A stretch of 64,000 nucleotides of DNA from Pseudomonas moorei. GTDB taxonomy: Bacteria; Pseudomonadota; Gammaproteobacteria; Pseudomonadales; Pseudomonadaceae. Where the stretch lies: NCBI RefSeq assembly GCF_008801475.1, contig NZ_VZPP01000004.1, positions 372,001-436,000 on the forward strand. The letters run 5' to 3'. The translations under genes and the position numbers were made by a program. This document shows positions 45,787 to 55,081 of this stretch, in pieces (within the stretch, counting starts at the first letter, position 1; every line of letters begins with the position of its first letter). Below the pieces are notes generated by a model, which was given only the letters and a program-made list of their open reading frames with translations, was not told where the DNA came from and ran no database searches.

Positions 45787-48075
45787 TTACTTCGGTGCGT
45801 TGAGGTCCAACGTCGGCGTTTCATCGAAGAAGTTCCACGGCTTGAGCAGCACGTGCACCCATTCGGTTGGCATGATCGGCCACTCTTCGGCGCGGGCGAT
45901 GTGGGTGGTGCCGGTGGTCAGCCACACGACGTCGTCGGTGTTTTCGATGGATTGGTTGTCCTGGGTGAACTGCCCCAGGCCCGAGTCTTTGTCCGAGCGG
46001 TTCGGGTACTTGCCTTCCGGGTACTTCTCCTCAGGGTTGTAACGCGTCACCCACAGTTGCTTGTCCATGAAGCTCAGGCGGTGATACAGCCATTCGTCCT
46101 TGCCGAAGTTGGCGCCCTTGGCCACCGGGTGCGTGCCGCCGGCATAGGGAATCAACTGATAGGACACCGGGTTGCCGACCTTGTTTTCCTTGCCGAAGTT
46201 GGTCAGCAGGCGAACGGTCGACGGGTCGAATTTCTGCGCCGCCTGTTGTTCGGTGCTGACCACTTTGGTTTCGGTCTGCATGGTGCTGGTGCGCGGTCCG
46301 CCACGGTCGTTCGGGGCAATCACCGGGTTCACCTCCACCAGCGAGTTGCTTTCACCGTCCACGTCCATGTCGAGGCGGAAGTTGTAGATGTGCTGGTGGG
46401 TGGTGCCGACGATGTTGTGATCGAGCAGCGTGCCGTAACGGGTGTCTTCCTTGGCGGTGTCTTCGTGCATGGTCCTGGACTTCACGCCCTTGACCGCTTC
46501 GATGCCGGTGGCGCCGGCGTCGATGCCGATGGTGCCGTTCTGCTGGAAGACCCAGTCGAAGATGTAGTCATAGTTGCCGACGGTGCTGATCCAGCGCACC
46601 ACCAGTTCCCGGCGTTCGGTACTGAGGTTGGGCTGGCCCATTTCCTGGTGTTTGTACTCGGGGCCGGCGTAGCGTTCGAACACTGCCATGGCACGCGGGA
46701 TCGCCGTCGGGGCGCCGGTGTAGTCGGCGATGGTGGCGTCCAGCAGCACGGCGTTTTCCGGGGCGTCTTTGCCGCGGGCGATCGGCGAGGTCAGGGTGCC
46801 CATGCCGTAGTCGCCCGAATCCAGGTAGGCCTTGAAGTACCAGCCGATATCCGGATCGCCATACGGCACGATCATGCCGCCCAGCGAGCCCTCGTACATG
46901 ATTTTGCGTTTCTTGCCCTTGTCGTCATAGGTGACGGTGGACAGGATCGGCCCGACCCGCGAGTCGAGGCGCACATGGAAGTCCCAGTTCTGCCAGTGAA
47001 TGCTGTTGCCGGTGATGGTGTAGTTCTTGCCCTCGGGCTCGATGATCTCCAGCGGCTTGACCGGTGTACCCTTGCGTCCGCGCCCGTCATAGGGGGTCGG
47101 CTTCATCGGCACCGGGATGAGCGCTTCGTCTTCGATCTTGATGAGTTTCTTCTGCTCCAGATCGACAATCGCCACCAGGCCTTCGATCGGATGCGCCCAA
47201 TAGTTGCCGTCATCGGTATTGAGGTAGCTGACGATTTTCAGCAGGCGCTTGTCCTGTGCCAGGCCGTCCTTGCCGTCGAAGTAGCCGACGGTCAGCGGTG
47301 TGGCCACGACCTTTTTCACGTCGTTGATGCCGCGCTTGGCCAGTGCCTCTGCGTATTCCGGGCTGTTCTCCACGGCCGATTGCACCGTGGCGAAATCGTC
47401 CAGCAGCACCATGCCATGGGCGCCTTCAATCGGTGTCCAGGATTTGAGTGACTTGCTGTCCAGATCCACCAGCGCTTCGATCACGTGCTTGCCGTCCAGC
47501 ACCACGATATTGGCCTGGCGCGGCTGGTCGACCTTCTGCCCGGTGTAGACGAAGTTCCACACCTGATCCTTCGGCGGCTCCTTGACCGAGACTTCGGTGA
47601 AGCGGAAACCGGGTTGGTAATGGTCGGACTTCTTGACGATGTCCACCGCCGCGGTGATTTCGTCCGCGCTCAGCGGGTTGAGCGGGTTAGGGAGGGTTTC
47701 GACGACAAAGGTCTTGTCCAGGCCGGACTGGAACACCTGGTTGATGAAGTCCTTGGACATGAATGCGGTCTTGCCCTTGAACACCACCGGCACCGTCAGC
47801 GCCATGGGCTTGCCATTGAGCATGGCCACTTTGCTGTTCGGCTTGACCTTGAGGTAGACCCCGTCCTTGGCAATGGTGAACAGGTTGGAATAGTCGTCCC
47901 ATTTGACCGTGGCGCCGAATTCCTCAAGGCCCGCCTGCAGCGGCACCATTTCGGCGTGACCGCCATGGGCCTGGGCATTTCCGGCCCAATAGGGCAGGCC
48001 GAGGGTGCCCAGCGTGATGGCCAGCGCGAGCCGGGCAAGCGGTTTTCTGTTTCGCAACGCAAGGGAGGTGAACAT
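45787..48075 (-). CDS. tynA: Primary-amine oxidase (copper/topaquinone), TynA-like
   Basis: Periplasmic copper amine oxidase of 762 residues, close in length to E. coli TynA. It oxidises phenylethylamine and similar amines to aldehydes with release of ammonia and H2O2. A signal peptide ends near NAQAHGG; an N-terminal copper-amine-oxidase domain D1 is present (about 35-115). The topaquinone precursor Tyr502 is in VGNYDYIFDW, and copper His residues lie in TTHQHIYNFRLDMD. The ATG at 48075 follows AAGGAA. Its product would enter the paa pathway after oxidation by a FeaB-type dehydrogenase not in this window. Confidence 0.93.
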   Translation of the reverse strand: MFTSLALRNRKPLARLALAITLGTLGLPYWAGNAQAHGGHAEMVPLQAGLEEFGATVKWDDYSNLFTIAKDGVYLKVKPNSKVAMLNGKPMALTVPVVFKGKTAFMSKDFINQVFQSGLDKTFVVETLPNPLNPLSADEITAAVDIVKKSDHYQPGFRFTEVSVKEPPKDQVWNFVYTGQKVDQPRQANIVVLDGKHVIEALVDLDSKSLKSWTPIEGAHGMVLLDDFATVQSAVENSPEYAEALAKRGINDVKKVVATPLTVGYFDGKDGLAQDKRLLKIVSYLNTDDGNYWAHPIEGLVAIVDLEQKKLIKIEDEALIPVPMKPTPYDGRGRKGTPVKPLEIIEPEGKNYTITGNSIHWQNWDFHVRLDSRVGPILSTVTYDDKGKKRKIMYEGSLGGMIVPYGDPDIGWYFKAYLDSGDYGMGTLTSPIARGKDAPENAVLLDATIADYTGAPTAIPRAMAVFERYAGPEYKHQEMGQPNLSTERRELVVRWISTVGNYDYIFDWVFQQNGTIGIDAGATGIEAVKGVKSRTMHEDTAKEDTRYGTLLDHNIVGTTHQHIYNFRLDMDVDGESNSLVEVNPVIAPNDRGGPRTSTMQTETKVVSTEQQAAQKFDPSTVRLLTNFGKENKVGNPVSYQLIPYAGGTHPVAKGANFGKDEWLYHRLSFMDKQLWVTRYNPEEKYPEGKYPNRSDKDSGLGQFTQDNQSIENTDDVVWLTTGTTHIARAEEWPIMPTEWVHVLLKPWNFFDETPTLDLNAPK

Positions 48076-48285
48076 TCTGGGTTCCTTCGAAAAAGCCGGT
48101 GACAGCACACCTGTACTTTGCAACAGCCCGGCGTTGGCTGCTTTTGGATTCCTGCCAGAATCCTTTGGCTCTGTGCCGCAATCAGCTTTCCCGACTGGCG
48201 GGGGCTTGGCAAGCGGATATAGCGCTTTGCCATCGCGTTTGTGAACGACAGGGATCATCTGTAGCTGGCTTGCCAGCAATGCTTT

Positions 48286-49437
48286 TCAGACCTTCAACAC
48301 CTTCCCGCCAATGGCCACCGCCACCAGCAGCACGGCCATCAAGCCGAAGGCAAAGCTCAAACTGCTGCCATGGGCGATGAAGCCGATGACCGCAGGCCCG
48401 GCGAGAATCCCCGCATAACCCAGGGTGGTGATGGCTGGTACGGCGATGCTTTCCGGCATGACGGTCTGCTTGCCGACCGCGGTGTACAGCACTGGCACAA
48501 TGTTCGAGCAGCCGGCCCCAAGTAACGCATAACCCACCAGCGCCGCTTCCCAGCCGGGGGCCAATGTCGCCATGAACAGACCGGCCGCTGCCGTCAGCCC
48601 GCCGAACACCATCACCCGCGTAGCGCCAAGGCGCCGCACGATTGAGTCCCCGGTCAGGCGTCCAGTGGTCATGGTCAGGGCAAACGCCGCATACCCCAAG
48701 CCGGCATAGGCGGTATCGATCCCGCGTTCCTGGGCCAGGAACACCGCGCTCCAGTCCAGGGCCGCGCCTTCGGCGAGGAACACGATGAAACACATCACGC
48801 CGATGAACAGCACGATGCCGTGGGGAATGGCAAACGCCGGTCCCGAGCTGTCACTGCCATAGGGCAGCAGGTGCGGCGCGGCTTTGGCCAGGGCGATCAG
48901 CAGGATCACGACCACCACCAGGGTCGCGCCCAGCGGTGAAATACCCAGACCGAGCAGCCCGCTGACACCCGCCGCGCCGACGATCCCGCCGAGGCTGAAC
49001 AGGCCATGAAACCCCGACATCATGTTCTTGCCGCTGGCCCGTTCGACGATCACCGCTTGCAGGTTCACCGTGGAATCCACCGTGCCGAGGCCTGCACCGA
49101 AGATAAACAACGCCGCGATCAGCGCCGGAATCGATGACACCGTTGCCAGCAGGGGTAGAGCCAGGCAGATCAGCAAGGTGCCGCCGGTCGCGACTTTGCG
49201 ACAGCCAAAACGCGAGGCGAGCATCCCGGCCAAAGGCATCGCCAGAATCGAGCCCACCCCCAGGCACAGCAGCAATAAACCGAGGGTGCCATCATCCAGC
49301 CCGGCGCGGACCTTGGCGTAGGGCACCAGTGGCGCCCACGCGGCGATGCCGAGCCCGGCGATGAAGAAGGCAATGCGCGTGGACATTTGCTCCAGGCGCC
49401 CTGGAACGAAGGGGGATTGGGTCTTGAGGTTGGTCAT
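48286..49437 (-). CDS. MFS transporter, YbjJ-like
   Basis: A 383-residue inner-membrane transporter with about 12 hydrophobic helices. GAGLGTVDSTVNLQAV and GLFSLGGIVGAAG resemble the YbjJ / fucose-permease-like branch of the major facilitator superfamily. The start at 49437 gives MTNLKTQSPF; a longer open frame lies upstream without support. The substrate is unknown; it is upstream of tynA on the same strand, 210 bases away. Confidence 0.82.
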   Translation of the reverse strand: MTNLKTQSPFVPGRLEQMSTRIAFFIAGLGIAAWAPLVPYAKVRAGLDDGTLGLLLLCLGVGSILAMPLAGMLASRFGCRKVATGGTLLICLALPLLATVSSIPALIAALFIFGAGLGTVDSTVNLQAVIVERASGKNMMSGFHGLFSLGGIVGAAGVSGLLGLGISPLGATLVVVVILLIALAKAAPHLLPYGSDSSGPAFAIPHGIVLFIGVMCFIVFLAEGAALDWSAVFLAQERGIDTAYAGLGYAAFALTMTTGRLTGDSIVRRLGATRVMVFGGLTAAAGLFMATLAPGWEAALVGYALLGAGCSNIVPVLYTAVGKQTVMPESIAVPAITTLGYAGILAGPAVIGFIAHGSSLSFAFGLMAVLLVAVAIGGKVLKV

Positions 49438-49607
49438 ATCGATCCTTGAACAAAAACGTCGCGTTCCCAAGGGACAGTGATCCACCTGCGAGGGTTCGAT
49501 CAGGGGGCCGCAAGGTTTGCGCTGAAACAGGCTGACATCCTTGCACAGCCAGAGCCTGTTTCGCGATATGTTGGGGCAGACCCATCATTTCCAGCAGGGA
49601 GGGCGCC

Positions 49608-50600
49608 ATGGCGCGGATCTACGATGCACGAGGCAATATCTACAAGGTGGTGGCGCCTGAGGAACTGCGCCGCAGGGGAATCGCCGTGCCGGATCAGGCC
49701 AGTCAGGCCGCACAAAACATTCAGACATGGACCTTGTCGGCCATAGAGGCTTGCTGCCGTTGGGCCGCCGGCACCCGGCCGCCCGGCAGCAAGGAACATT
49801 GCAGCGATGGCTTGCTGGTCGGCCCGTTCCAGTCGTCGCAGCCTTTTGATCTGTTGATCGTCAACACCGACGGCACCCTGGCCGAGCGCAGTGGCAATGG
49901 CCTGACGATTTTTTCCCAGGCCCTCAGCGATCAGGGACTTTGGCCGAAGGATCAAGCGTGTGTGCTCAGGGTTCATCACGACAAGGCGGATGTGCGTTCA
50001 CCGGGGGAGATTTCGGTGAAAGCGGCGCAGGTCGATGGCGTGCAAGGGTTCTGGCTGGACTTGGGCAAGCCGGGGTTTGGCCCTGATGCGGTCAGCGCGC
50101 AGGGGGTTGAAAGCGTGGCCTGCAACGGTCGTGAGCTCAGCCATGTGCAGCCATTGGCAGCCCTCAACGGGGCATGGTCGCGCAGTCAGTTCGTGCGAGT
50201 CGGCAATCCGCACTGCGTGACCCTGGTCGACAGCGCCGATGCCTTGCCGGGCAATGAGCAGATGCGCGAGCCAGCGCTGGGCGAGGGGCTGAAGCAGATC
50301 GCCTACGCCATGCCGACCGGCGCAGGAAAACCCTGCCCGGCGGGAATCAATCTGCAATGGGCGATGCGGTTGTCACCCGGGCACATCGCCGCGCGGGTGT
50401 TCGAGCGCGGGGAAGGGCCGACCGCTTCCTCGGGCACCAGTGCCAGTGCGGTGGCGTGTGCGGCCTGGCGGGTGGGTTGGGTCGATGCGGGGGAGGTGAA
50501 GGTGACGATGCCGGGTGGGACGGCGCCGATTCTGCTGGAGCAAGAGCAGGGGGAGTTGAGTCGGGTGAGCCTGTTTGGTACGGCTCGGTTGATGGACTGA
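49608..50600 (+). CDS. Diaminopimelate-epimerase-like protein lacking both catalytic cysteines
   Basis: A 330-residue protein with the two-lobed DapF fold. YDARGNIYKVV matches the DapF N-terminus. The first catalytic motif reads ERSGNGL where DapF has CGNG, and the second reads SSGTSASA where DapF has CGTGACA, so both catalytic Cys residues are Ser. GNPHCV and ERGEGPTAS are well kept. It is thus probably not a normal epimerase; it may use Ser, bind a ligand, or catalyse an isomerisation like other members of the superfamily. The ATG follows AGGGAGGG. Confidence 0.8.
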   Translation: MARIYDARGNIYKVVAPEELRRRGIAVPDQASQAAQNIQTWTLSAIEACCRWAAGTRPPGSKEHCSDGLLVGPFQSSQPFDLLIVNTDGTLAERSGNGLTIFSQALSDQGLWPKDQACVLRVHHDKADVRSPGEISVKAAQVDGVQGFWLDLGKPGFGPDAVSAQGVESVACNGRELSHVQPLAALNGAWSRSQFVRVGNPHCVTLVDSADALPGNEQMREPALGEGLKQIAYAMPTGAGKPCPAGINLQWAMRLSPGHIAARVFERGEGPTASSGTSASAVACAAWRVGWVDAGEVKVTMPGGTAPILLEQEQGELSRVSLFGTARLMD

Positions 50601-50611
50601 TCCCGAGACAG

Positions 50612-50679
50612 CCATCGCCGGCAAGCCGGCTCCCACAGGTTTAATGCAAGGCCCTGTAGAGCCGGCTTGCCGGCGATGG
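50612..50679. repeat. REP pair, tail-to-tail
   Basis: ATCGCCGGCAAGCCGGCTCC and GAGCCGGCTTGCCGGCGAT face each other across a short loop in the convergent gap before codA. Confidence 0.8.
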
Positions 50680-50692
50680 CGTCGACCCGAAT

Positions 50693-51940
50693 TCAGCTCA
50701 AGCCATCACCGAACTCCACCACCGGCATCGTCCGTTTCATCAGCACCTTGCCGCCGCGAATCGAATACAGCGGCAGGCCCTGGCTGCGGATCACCTCGTA
50801 GTCGCTCTCGGCCGATAATATCAACAAGTTCGCCGGCCGCCCCGGTTCCAGTCCGTAGCGATCACCCAAAGCCATGGCCCTGGCGCTGTTGTCGGTGACC
50901 AGGTCCAGCGCGCTTTGCAGGTTGCGGTAACCGAGCATGTGGCAGATGTGCAGGCCTGCTTCGAGGACCCGCAGGATGTTGCCGTTGCCCAGCGGATACC
51001 AGGGATCGACGATCGAATCCTGGCCGAAACACACGTTCATGCCGGCTTCGAGCAGTTCGTTGACCCGGGTCACGCCCCGGCGTTTCGGGAAGTTATCGAA
51101 GCGTCCTTGCAGATGAATGCTTTCGGTGGGGCAGGAGACAAAACTGATCCCGGAATGCCCGAGCAGGCGGAACAGTTTGGCGCAGTAGGCGTTGTCGTAG
51201 GAGCCCATGGCCGTGGTGTGACTGGCGGTGACCCGTGAACCCATGTCGCGGCTGCGGGCTTCTTCGGCCAGTACTTCGAGAAAGCGCGAGTGCGGGTCGT
51301 CGGTTTCGTCGCAATGCACGTCCACCAGGCAACCGGTGCGTTCGGCCAGGTCCATGAGGAACTTCACCGAACTCACGCCTTGATCGCGGGTGTATTCGAA
51401 ATGCGGAATGCCGCCGACCACGTCGGCGCCCATGTGGATCGCTTCCTCCATCAGGTCCCGACCGTTGCGGTACGACTCGATGCCCTCCTGGGGGAATGCG
51501 ACGATTTGCAGGTCGATCAGATCACGGCTTTCCTCGCGCACTTCGAGCATGGCCTTCAGCGCGGTCAGTTGCGGATCGGTGACATCGACATGGGTGCGCA
51601 CATGCTGAATGCCGTGGGCGGCGAGGGCCTGGATGGTTTTTTTGGCGCGGGTCTTGGTGTCTTCCTGGGTGATGGTCGCCTTGCGCTCACCCCAGCACTC
51701 GATGCCTTCGAACAAGGTACCGCTCATGTTCCAGCGCGGCTCGCCAGCGGTCAGGGTGGCATCGAGGTGGATGTGCGGCTCGACGAAGGGCGGTACCACC
51801 AGGTTGCCGCCGGCATCCAGATCGTCGGGGCCCAGGGTCGGAGCCTCGGTTTGCCGGGCGATGTGGCTGATCAGGCCGTTTTCCAGGTGCAATTCATGCA
51901 GGCCTTCCTGGTGACGCAGCCGGGCGTTGATGATGTGCAT
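50693..51940 (-). CDS. codA: Cytosine deaminase
   Basis: Amidohydrolase of 415 residues that converts cytosine to uracil and ammonia. Metal ligands appear in PFVEPHIHLDATL (two His), VDVHCDETDDPHS (His) and GQDSIVDPW (Asp), with SHTTAMGSY as another conserved segment, all as in E. coli CodA. There is no codB permease next to it; the neighbours are a DapF-like gene and queD. The cytoplasmic enzyme acts in pyrimidine salvage. Confidence 0.93.
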   Translation of the reverse strand: MHIINARLRHQEGLHELHLENGLISHIARQTEAPTLGPDDLDAGGNLVVPPFVEPHIHLDATLTAGEPRWNMSGTLFEGIECWGERKATITQEDTKTRAKKTIQALAAHGIQHVRTHVDVTDPQLTALKAMLEVREESRDLIDLQIVAFPQEGIESYRNGRDLMEEAIHMGADVVGGIPHFEYTRDQGVSSVKFLMDLAERTGCLVDVHCDETDDPHSRFLEVLAEEARSRDMGSRVTASHTTAMGSYDNAYCAKLFRLLGHSGISFVSCPTESIHLQGRFDNFPKRRGVTRVNELLEAGMNVCFGQDSIVDPWYPLGNGNILRVLEAGLHICHMLGYRNLQSALDLVTDNSARAMALGDRYGLEPGRPANLLILSAESDYEVIRSQGLPLYSIRGGKVLMKRTMPVVEFGDGLS

Positions 51941-52065
51941 CAGGAGCGTCCTTTTCGATAGACAATGACACTACGTTAGCGCGACGGGGGCGATTCCTGC
52001 CAGCGTCATTGATCTCGCCTGTCACGGGCGTGAGTTCCTGGCATGTGAAAGCCAAAAAGCAGGCA

Positions 52066-52097
52066 TAAAAAAACAGCCGTTGAAGGCTGTTTTTTTG
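52066..52097. terminator. Bidirectional terminator between queD and codA
   Basis: AACAGCC and GGCTGTT pair around a 6-base loop. A-rich and T-rich tracts flank the stem, so it works as a rho-independent terminator on both strands, most relevantly for queD transcription on the minus strand. Confidence 0.85.
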
Positions 52098-52118
52098 CGT
52101 CACTGACGAAACGCATTT

Positions 52119-52223
52119 CCCCTGTAGGAGCGAGCCTGCTCGCGATGGACGTAAACGATAACGCGGTGTATCTGGAGAACCGTGTTGTCTTGACGTCCAT
52201 CGCGAACGGGCTCGCTCCTACAA
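52119..52223. repeat. REPIN downstream of queD
   Basis: GTAGGAGCGAGCCTGCTCGC and an inverted partner ending CTCGCTCCTAC enclose about 55 bases. Confidence 0.85.
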
Positions 52224-52233
52224 GGGTTCTGCT

Positions 52234-52590
52234 TTACTCGCCGCGATAGATGCAACCGCTGGTGCAGGTCTCGTGGATACGAATCGCACTGAGTTCCGGC
52301 AGCAATGGCTTGAGTTCGGCCCAGATGAATTTGGCCAGTACTTCGCTGGTCGGGTTTTCCAGGCCAGGAATATCGTTCAGGTAGTTGTGGTCCAGACGCT
52401 CATACAGCGGCTTGAAGATCGCCTTGATTTCCGAAAAGTCGCGGATCCAGCCGGTGTGCGGATCAATATCGCCACTCAGGTGAATCGCCACTTTGAACGA
52501 ATGGCCGTGCAGGCGACCGCACTTGTGGCCGTCCGGGACGTGGGGCAGGCGGTGGGCGGATTCGAAAGTAAATTCCTTGAAGATTTCCAC
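52234..52590 (-). CDS. queD: 6-carboxytetrahydropterin synthase QueD
   Basis: A 118-residue enzyme of queuosine biosynthesis that makes 6-carboxy-5,6,7,8-tetrahydropterin. The zinc His residues lie in FESAHRL and LHGHSFKV; the catalytic Cys is in HKCGRLHGH; and the closing [12 protein letters not shown] matches the family. The start is GTG at 52590, because the protein then begins at the conserved [11 protein letters not shown]. Confidence 0.95.
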   Translation of the reverse strand: MEIFKEFTFESAHRLPHVPDGHKCGRLHGHSFKVAIHLSGDIDPHTGWIRDFSEIKAIFKPLYERLDHNYLNDIPGLENPTSEVLAKFIWAELKPLLPELSAIRIHETCTSGCIYRGE

Positions 52591-52665
52591 AGTGTTTTCA
52601 GCTCTGTTCAGGTGGCGATCGCCGTGGCGATAGGGGCAGGCGGCGAGTTTAACAGCTTGTCCTGA

Positions 52666-53745
52666 CTAAAGGGTCAGCAAGCGCTCGCCGAGGCGACCGT
52701 TGGCGGCCAGTTCGAGGAATTCGTCGCCCAGGCGACGGCTTTCGTCCATCGCCGCACGCCAGTATTTCTGCCGGCTCGGGGCGTCGCCCATGAAGCGTTT
52801 GAAGTCATTACGATCCGGCAGTTTGCCGTAGGGCAGGCGCGCCAGGTATTCCCGGGACGGCGCCAGCAACAACACATTCTGCAGGCGCACAGGGCAGGCG
52901 CGGCGCCAGGGCAGGGTCTTGTCGAACCAGCCTGGAATCACCCGATCGGTGAAATGCGGGTAGAGCACGATGTCGTCGCCGCTGTAGGGCAGGTCGAGGT
53001 GGTAGTCCAGCAGACCGCCGTCGCGGAAGGTCCCGGCGCCTGCACCCGGCAGGTCGCGCACGCCCTCCATGACCATGGGAATCGAGCCCGAGGCGAGCAA
53101 GGCCTGGCGCAAATTGCCGGCGTCCAGTGCCACGAAACGCGACGGAAAATCGTTCAGCGGGTTGACCGGTGGAGCCAGGCGCGGGTCGTGGATGATCAGT
53201 CGTTCGAAGTGCCGCGACAACCGCGCGCGGCCGCGCAGGTTGTCGGCGATCACCGATGACAGGCCCAGGCCCAGGCGGCCGCGATGGTCGTCCGCGAGCA
53301 GGCCGTGGCTTTTGACCACCATGATGTTCAGGCGGTAATGGGCGTTGTCGAGCAGGGCGGCGTCGCGGCCGTCGAGCAGTTCATCGAGCATGCGCCGCGA
53401 GCTCTGGCTGATTTGCGCCATGGTCACGCCTTTGGCGAAGTTCTGTTCGGTGTAGAGCTGGCCGAGGCGGCGGATGCCCTCGGCGGCGTCCGGCAGGCAG
53501 GCACTGGCAAAGCGCCAGGAACCGACCGATGCACCGATCAGCGAGCGCTCCCGGGGCGCCGCCGGCAGCCATTGGCCGAACAACGCCAGGTCCAGCCCCT
53601 GGATCCCCAGCGCCTTCGGGCCCCCGGCGGCACCCGGTAGCGTGCCGACATCGATGGCGCTCAGGCCGTTCTCACGGATGCGCGCAAAGGCACGAGGCCC
53701 GGCCTTGAGCGTCAGGGAAGGGAACTTGATGTGGATGGCGGTCAT
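52666..53745 (-). CDS. Patatin-like phospholipase
   Basis: A 359-residue patatin-fold hydrolase. PGAAGGPKALG gives the oxyanion hole, GASVGSWR the nucleophile Ser elbow (G-x-S-x-G), and FRDGGLLDYHLD the catalytic Asp of the Ser-Asp dyad. There is no signal peptide. I chose the ATG at 53745; an in-frame TTG at 53766 would add seven residues. The substrate is unknown; members hydrolyse phospholipids or other lipids. Confidence 0.87.
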   Translation of the reverse strand: MTAIHIKFPSLTLKAGPRAFARIRENGLSAIDVGTLPGAAGGPKALGIQGLDLALFGQWLPAAPRERSLIGASVGSWRFASACLPDAAEGIRRLGQLYTEQNFAKGVTMAQISQSSRRMLDELLDGRDAALLDNAHYRLNIMVVKSHGLLADDHRGRLGLGLSSVIADNLRGRARLSRHFERLIIHDPRLAPPVNPLNDFPSRFVALDAGNLRQALLASGSIPMVMEGVRDLPGAGAGTFRDGGLLDYHLDLPYSGDDIVLYPHFTDRVIPGWFDKTLPWRRACPVRLQNVLLLAPSREYLARLPYGKLPDRNDFKRFMGDAPSRQKYWRAAMDESRRLGDEFLELAANGRLGERLLTL

Positions 53746-53778
53746 ACCGGTCTCGATGTCTGGCAAGCGGGTGGATTA

Positions 53779-53860
53779 TGTGGGAGTGAGCCTGCTCGCG
53801 ATAGCGCTGGTGCAGCTGCATTGATTTTGGTTGGGCCAGCGTCATCGCGAGCAGGGTTTG
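53779..53860. repeat. Diverged REPIN
   Basis: TGTGGGAGTGAGCCTGCTCG and a partner GCGAGCAGG are partly degraded. It lies between the phospholipase and the PepSY genes. Confidence 0.65.
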
Positions 53861-53929
53861 CATCTGTGTCTGCTCGCCACTGCAGCCCAATGATGGCCAT
53901 TCAGTTTCAATTAAGTTCAGCCCGCTAAA

Positions 53930-54088
53930 GTGGACCCCGTATGCAACACCCAGGGGCCGGACGAAGTCTTGAGGTTGCGCGACGCTGGTACCATTGTGCC
54001 TTTCGAGAAGCTCATCGCCGCGGCATCGACCGGATCTGCAATTAGACGCGGTCGGCGGCCAGTGACTCAAGGATCATCAGGATTCGTA
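53930..54088 (+). pseudogene. Truncated PepSY-protein paralog fragment
   Basis: The codons from about 53957 read GPDEVLRLRDAGTIVPFEKLIAAA, clearly related to DQDEALRLRQQGIILPLEQVLQQAL in the intact PepSY gene that follows in the same frame. Neither the signal peptide nor the rest of the domain is present. This looks like the remainder of a first PepSY gene after a deletion; P. aeruginosa has two such genes here (PA2659 and PA2658, from memory). Confidence 0.55.
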
Positions 54089-54409
54089 ATGACGCTGCTT
54101 TCCTTTTTCACACGGCGCGCGGGCAGCCTGGCGCTGGTGTTGCTGGCTTTCTGCTCGGTGGTCATGGCCCGCGACCTGGACCAGGACGAAGCCCTGCGCT
54201 TGCGCCAGCAAGGGATCATCCTGCCGCTCGAGCAAGTGTTGCAGCAGGCGCTGGACCGTTATCCGGGGGCCAGACTGCTGGAAGCCGAGCTGGAAGAGAA
54301 GCATGACGTCTACATTTATGACGTCGAAATGCTGACGGCGGCAGGCGTGGTTCGTGAGCTTGAAATCGATGCCGCCACGGGCCGTTTACTGAAAGACAAG
54401 GAAGATTGA
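54089..54409 (+). CDS. Exported PepSY-domain protein
   Basis: A 106-residue periplasmic protein with a signal peptide ending near VVMARD. The PepSY domain spans about 35-105 (LPLEQVLQQALDRYPGARLLEAELEEKHDVYIYDVEML and ATGRLLKD). It lies three bases before the response regulator gene and is probably its operon partner, as the bqsQ-like gene is in P. aeruginosa. PepSY proteins are thought to regulate peptidases or sense metals; the role is inferred from context. Confidence 0.85.
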   Translation: MTLLSFFTRRAGSLALVLLAFCSVVMARDLDQDEALRLRQQGIILPLEQVLQQALDRYPGARLLEAELEEKHDVYIYDVEMLTAAGVVRELEIDAATGRLLKDKED

Positions 54410-54412
54410 CCG

Positions 54413-55081
54413 ATGCGTTTGCTCCTGGTGGAAGACCACGTACCCCTGGCCGACGAATTGATGGCCGGCCTCAATCGCCAGGGCTACGCCGTGGACTGGC
54501 TGGCCGACGGTCGCGATGCGGTCTGTCAGGGCAGCACCGAGCCTTACGACCTGATCGTCCTCGACCTCGGCCTGCCGGGTTTGCCGGGGCTTGAAGTGTT
54601 GGCCCACTGGCGTGCCGAAGGTTTGCCCACGCCGGTGCTGATCCTCACCGCCCGCGACTCCTGGGCCGAGCGCATCGAAGGTCTCAAGGCCGGTGCCGAC
54701 GATTACCTGAGCAAACCCTTTCACCCTGAAGAGTTGCACCTGCGCATCCAGGCGCTGCTGCGTCGCTCCCATGGCCAGGTCAATCAGCCGACGCTCAAGG
54801 CCGCCGGTTTGCATCTGGATGAAGGTCGGCAGTGCGTGAACCGTGACGGCACGCAGATCCAGCTGACCGCCGCCGAATTCCGCTTGCTGCGCTATTTCAT
54901 GCTGCACCCGGATCAGATCCTTTCCAAAGGCCACCTCGCCGAACACCTCTACGACGGCGAGACCGAACGCGATTCCAATGTGCTGGAAGTCCACGTCAAT
55001 CACCTGCGGCGCAAACTCGGGCGCAGCGTGATCGAGACCCGTCGCGGCCAGGGTTACCTGTTCGGTGGGCAAGCCCGGTGA
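54413..55081 (+). CDS. OmpR-family response regulator, BqsR/CarR-like
   Basis: A 222-residue response regulator. The receiver (about 1-115) has the acidic pair in LLVEDHV, phospho-acceptor Asp51 in [10 protein letters not shown] and Lys in YLSKPF. The winged-helix domain (about 125-220) contains [16 protein letters not shown] and [11 protein letters not shown]. Its stop overlaps the kinase start (GTGA). The gene order PepSY - regulator - kinase, with the chemoreceptors further on, matches the bqsRS/carRS region of P. aeruginosa from memory, where the system responds to Fe(II) and calcium. Confidence 0.9.
   Translation: MRLLLVEDHVPLADELMAGLNRQGYAVDWLADGRDAVCQGSTEPYDLIVLDLGLPGLPGLEVLAHWRAEGLPTPVLILTARDSWAERIEGLKAGADDYLSKPFHPEELHLRIQALLRRSHGQVNQPTLKAAGLHLDEGRQCVNRDGTQIQLTAAEFRLLRYFMLHPDQILSKGHLAEHLYDGETERDSNVLEVHVNHLRRKLGRSVIETRRGQGYLFGGQAR

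Noticed and set aside
45853..47451. A 532-codon plus-strand frame opposite tynA
   Set aside because: Antisense shadow; the sense strand encodes a full copper amine oxidase with its topaquinone site.
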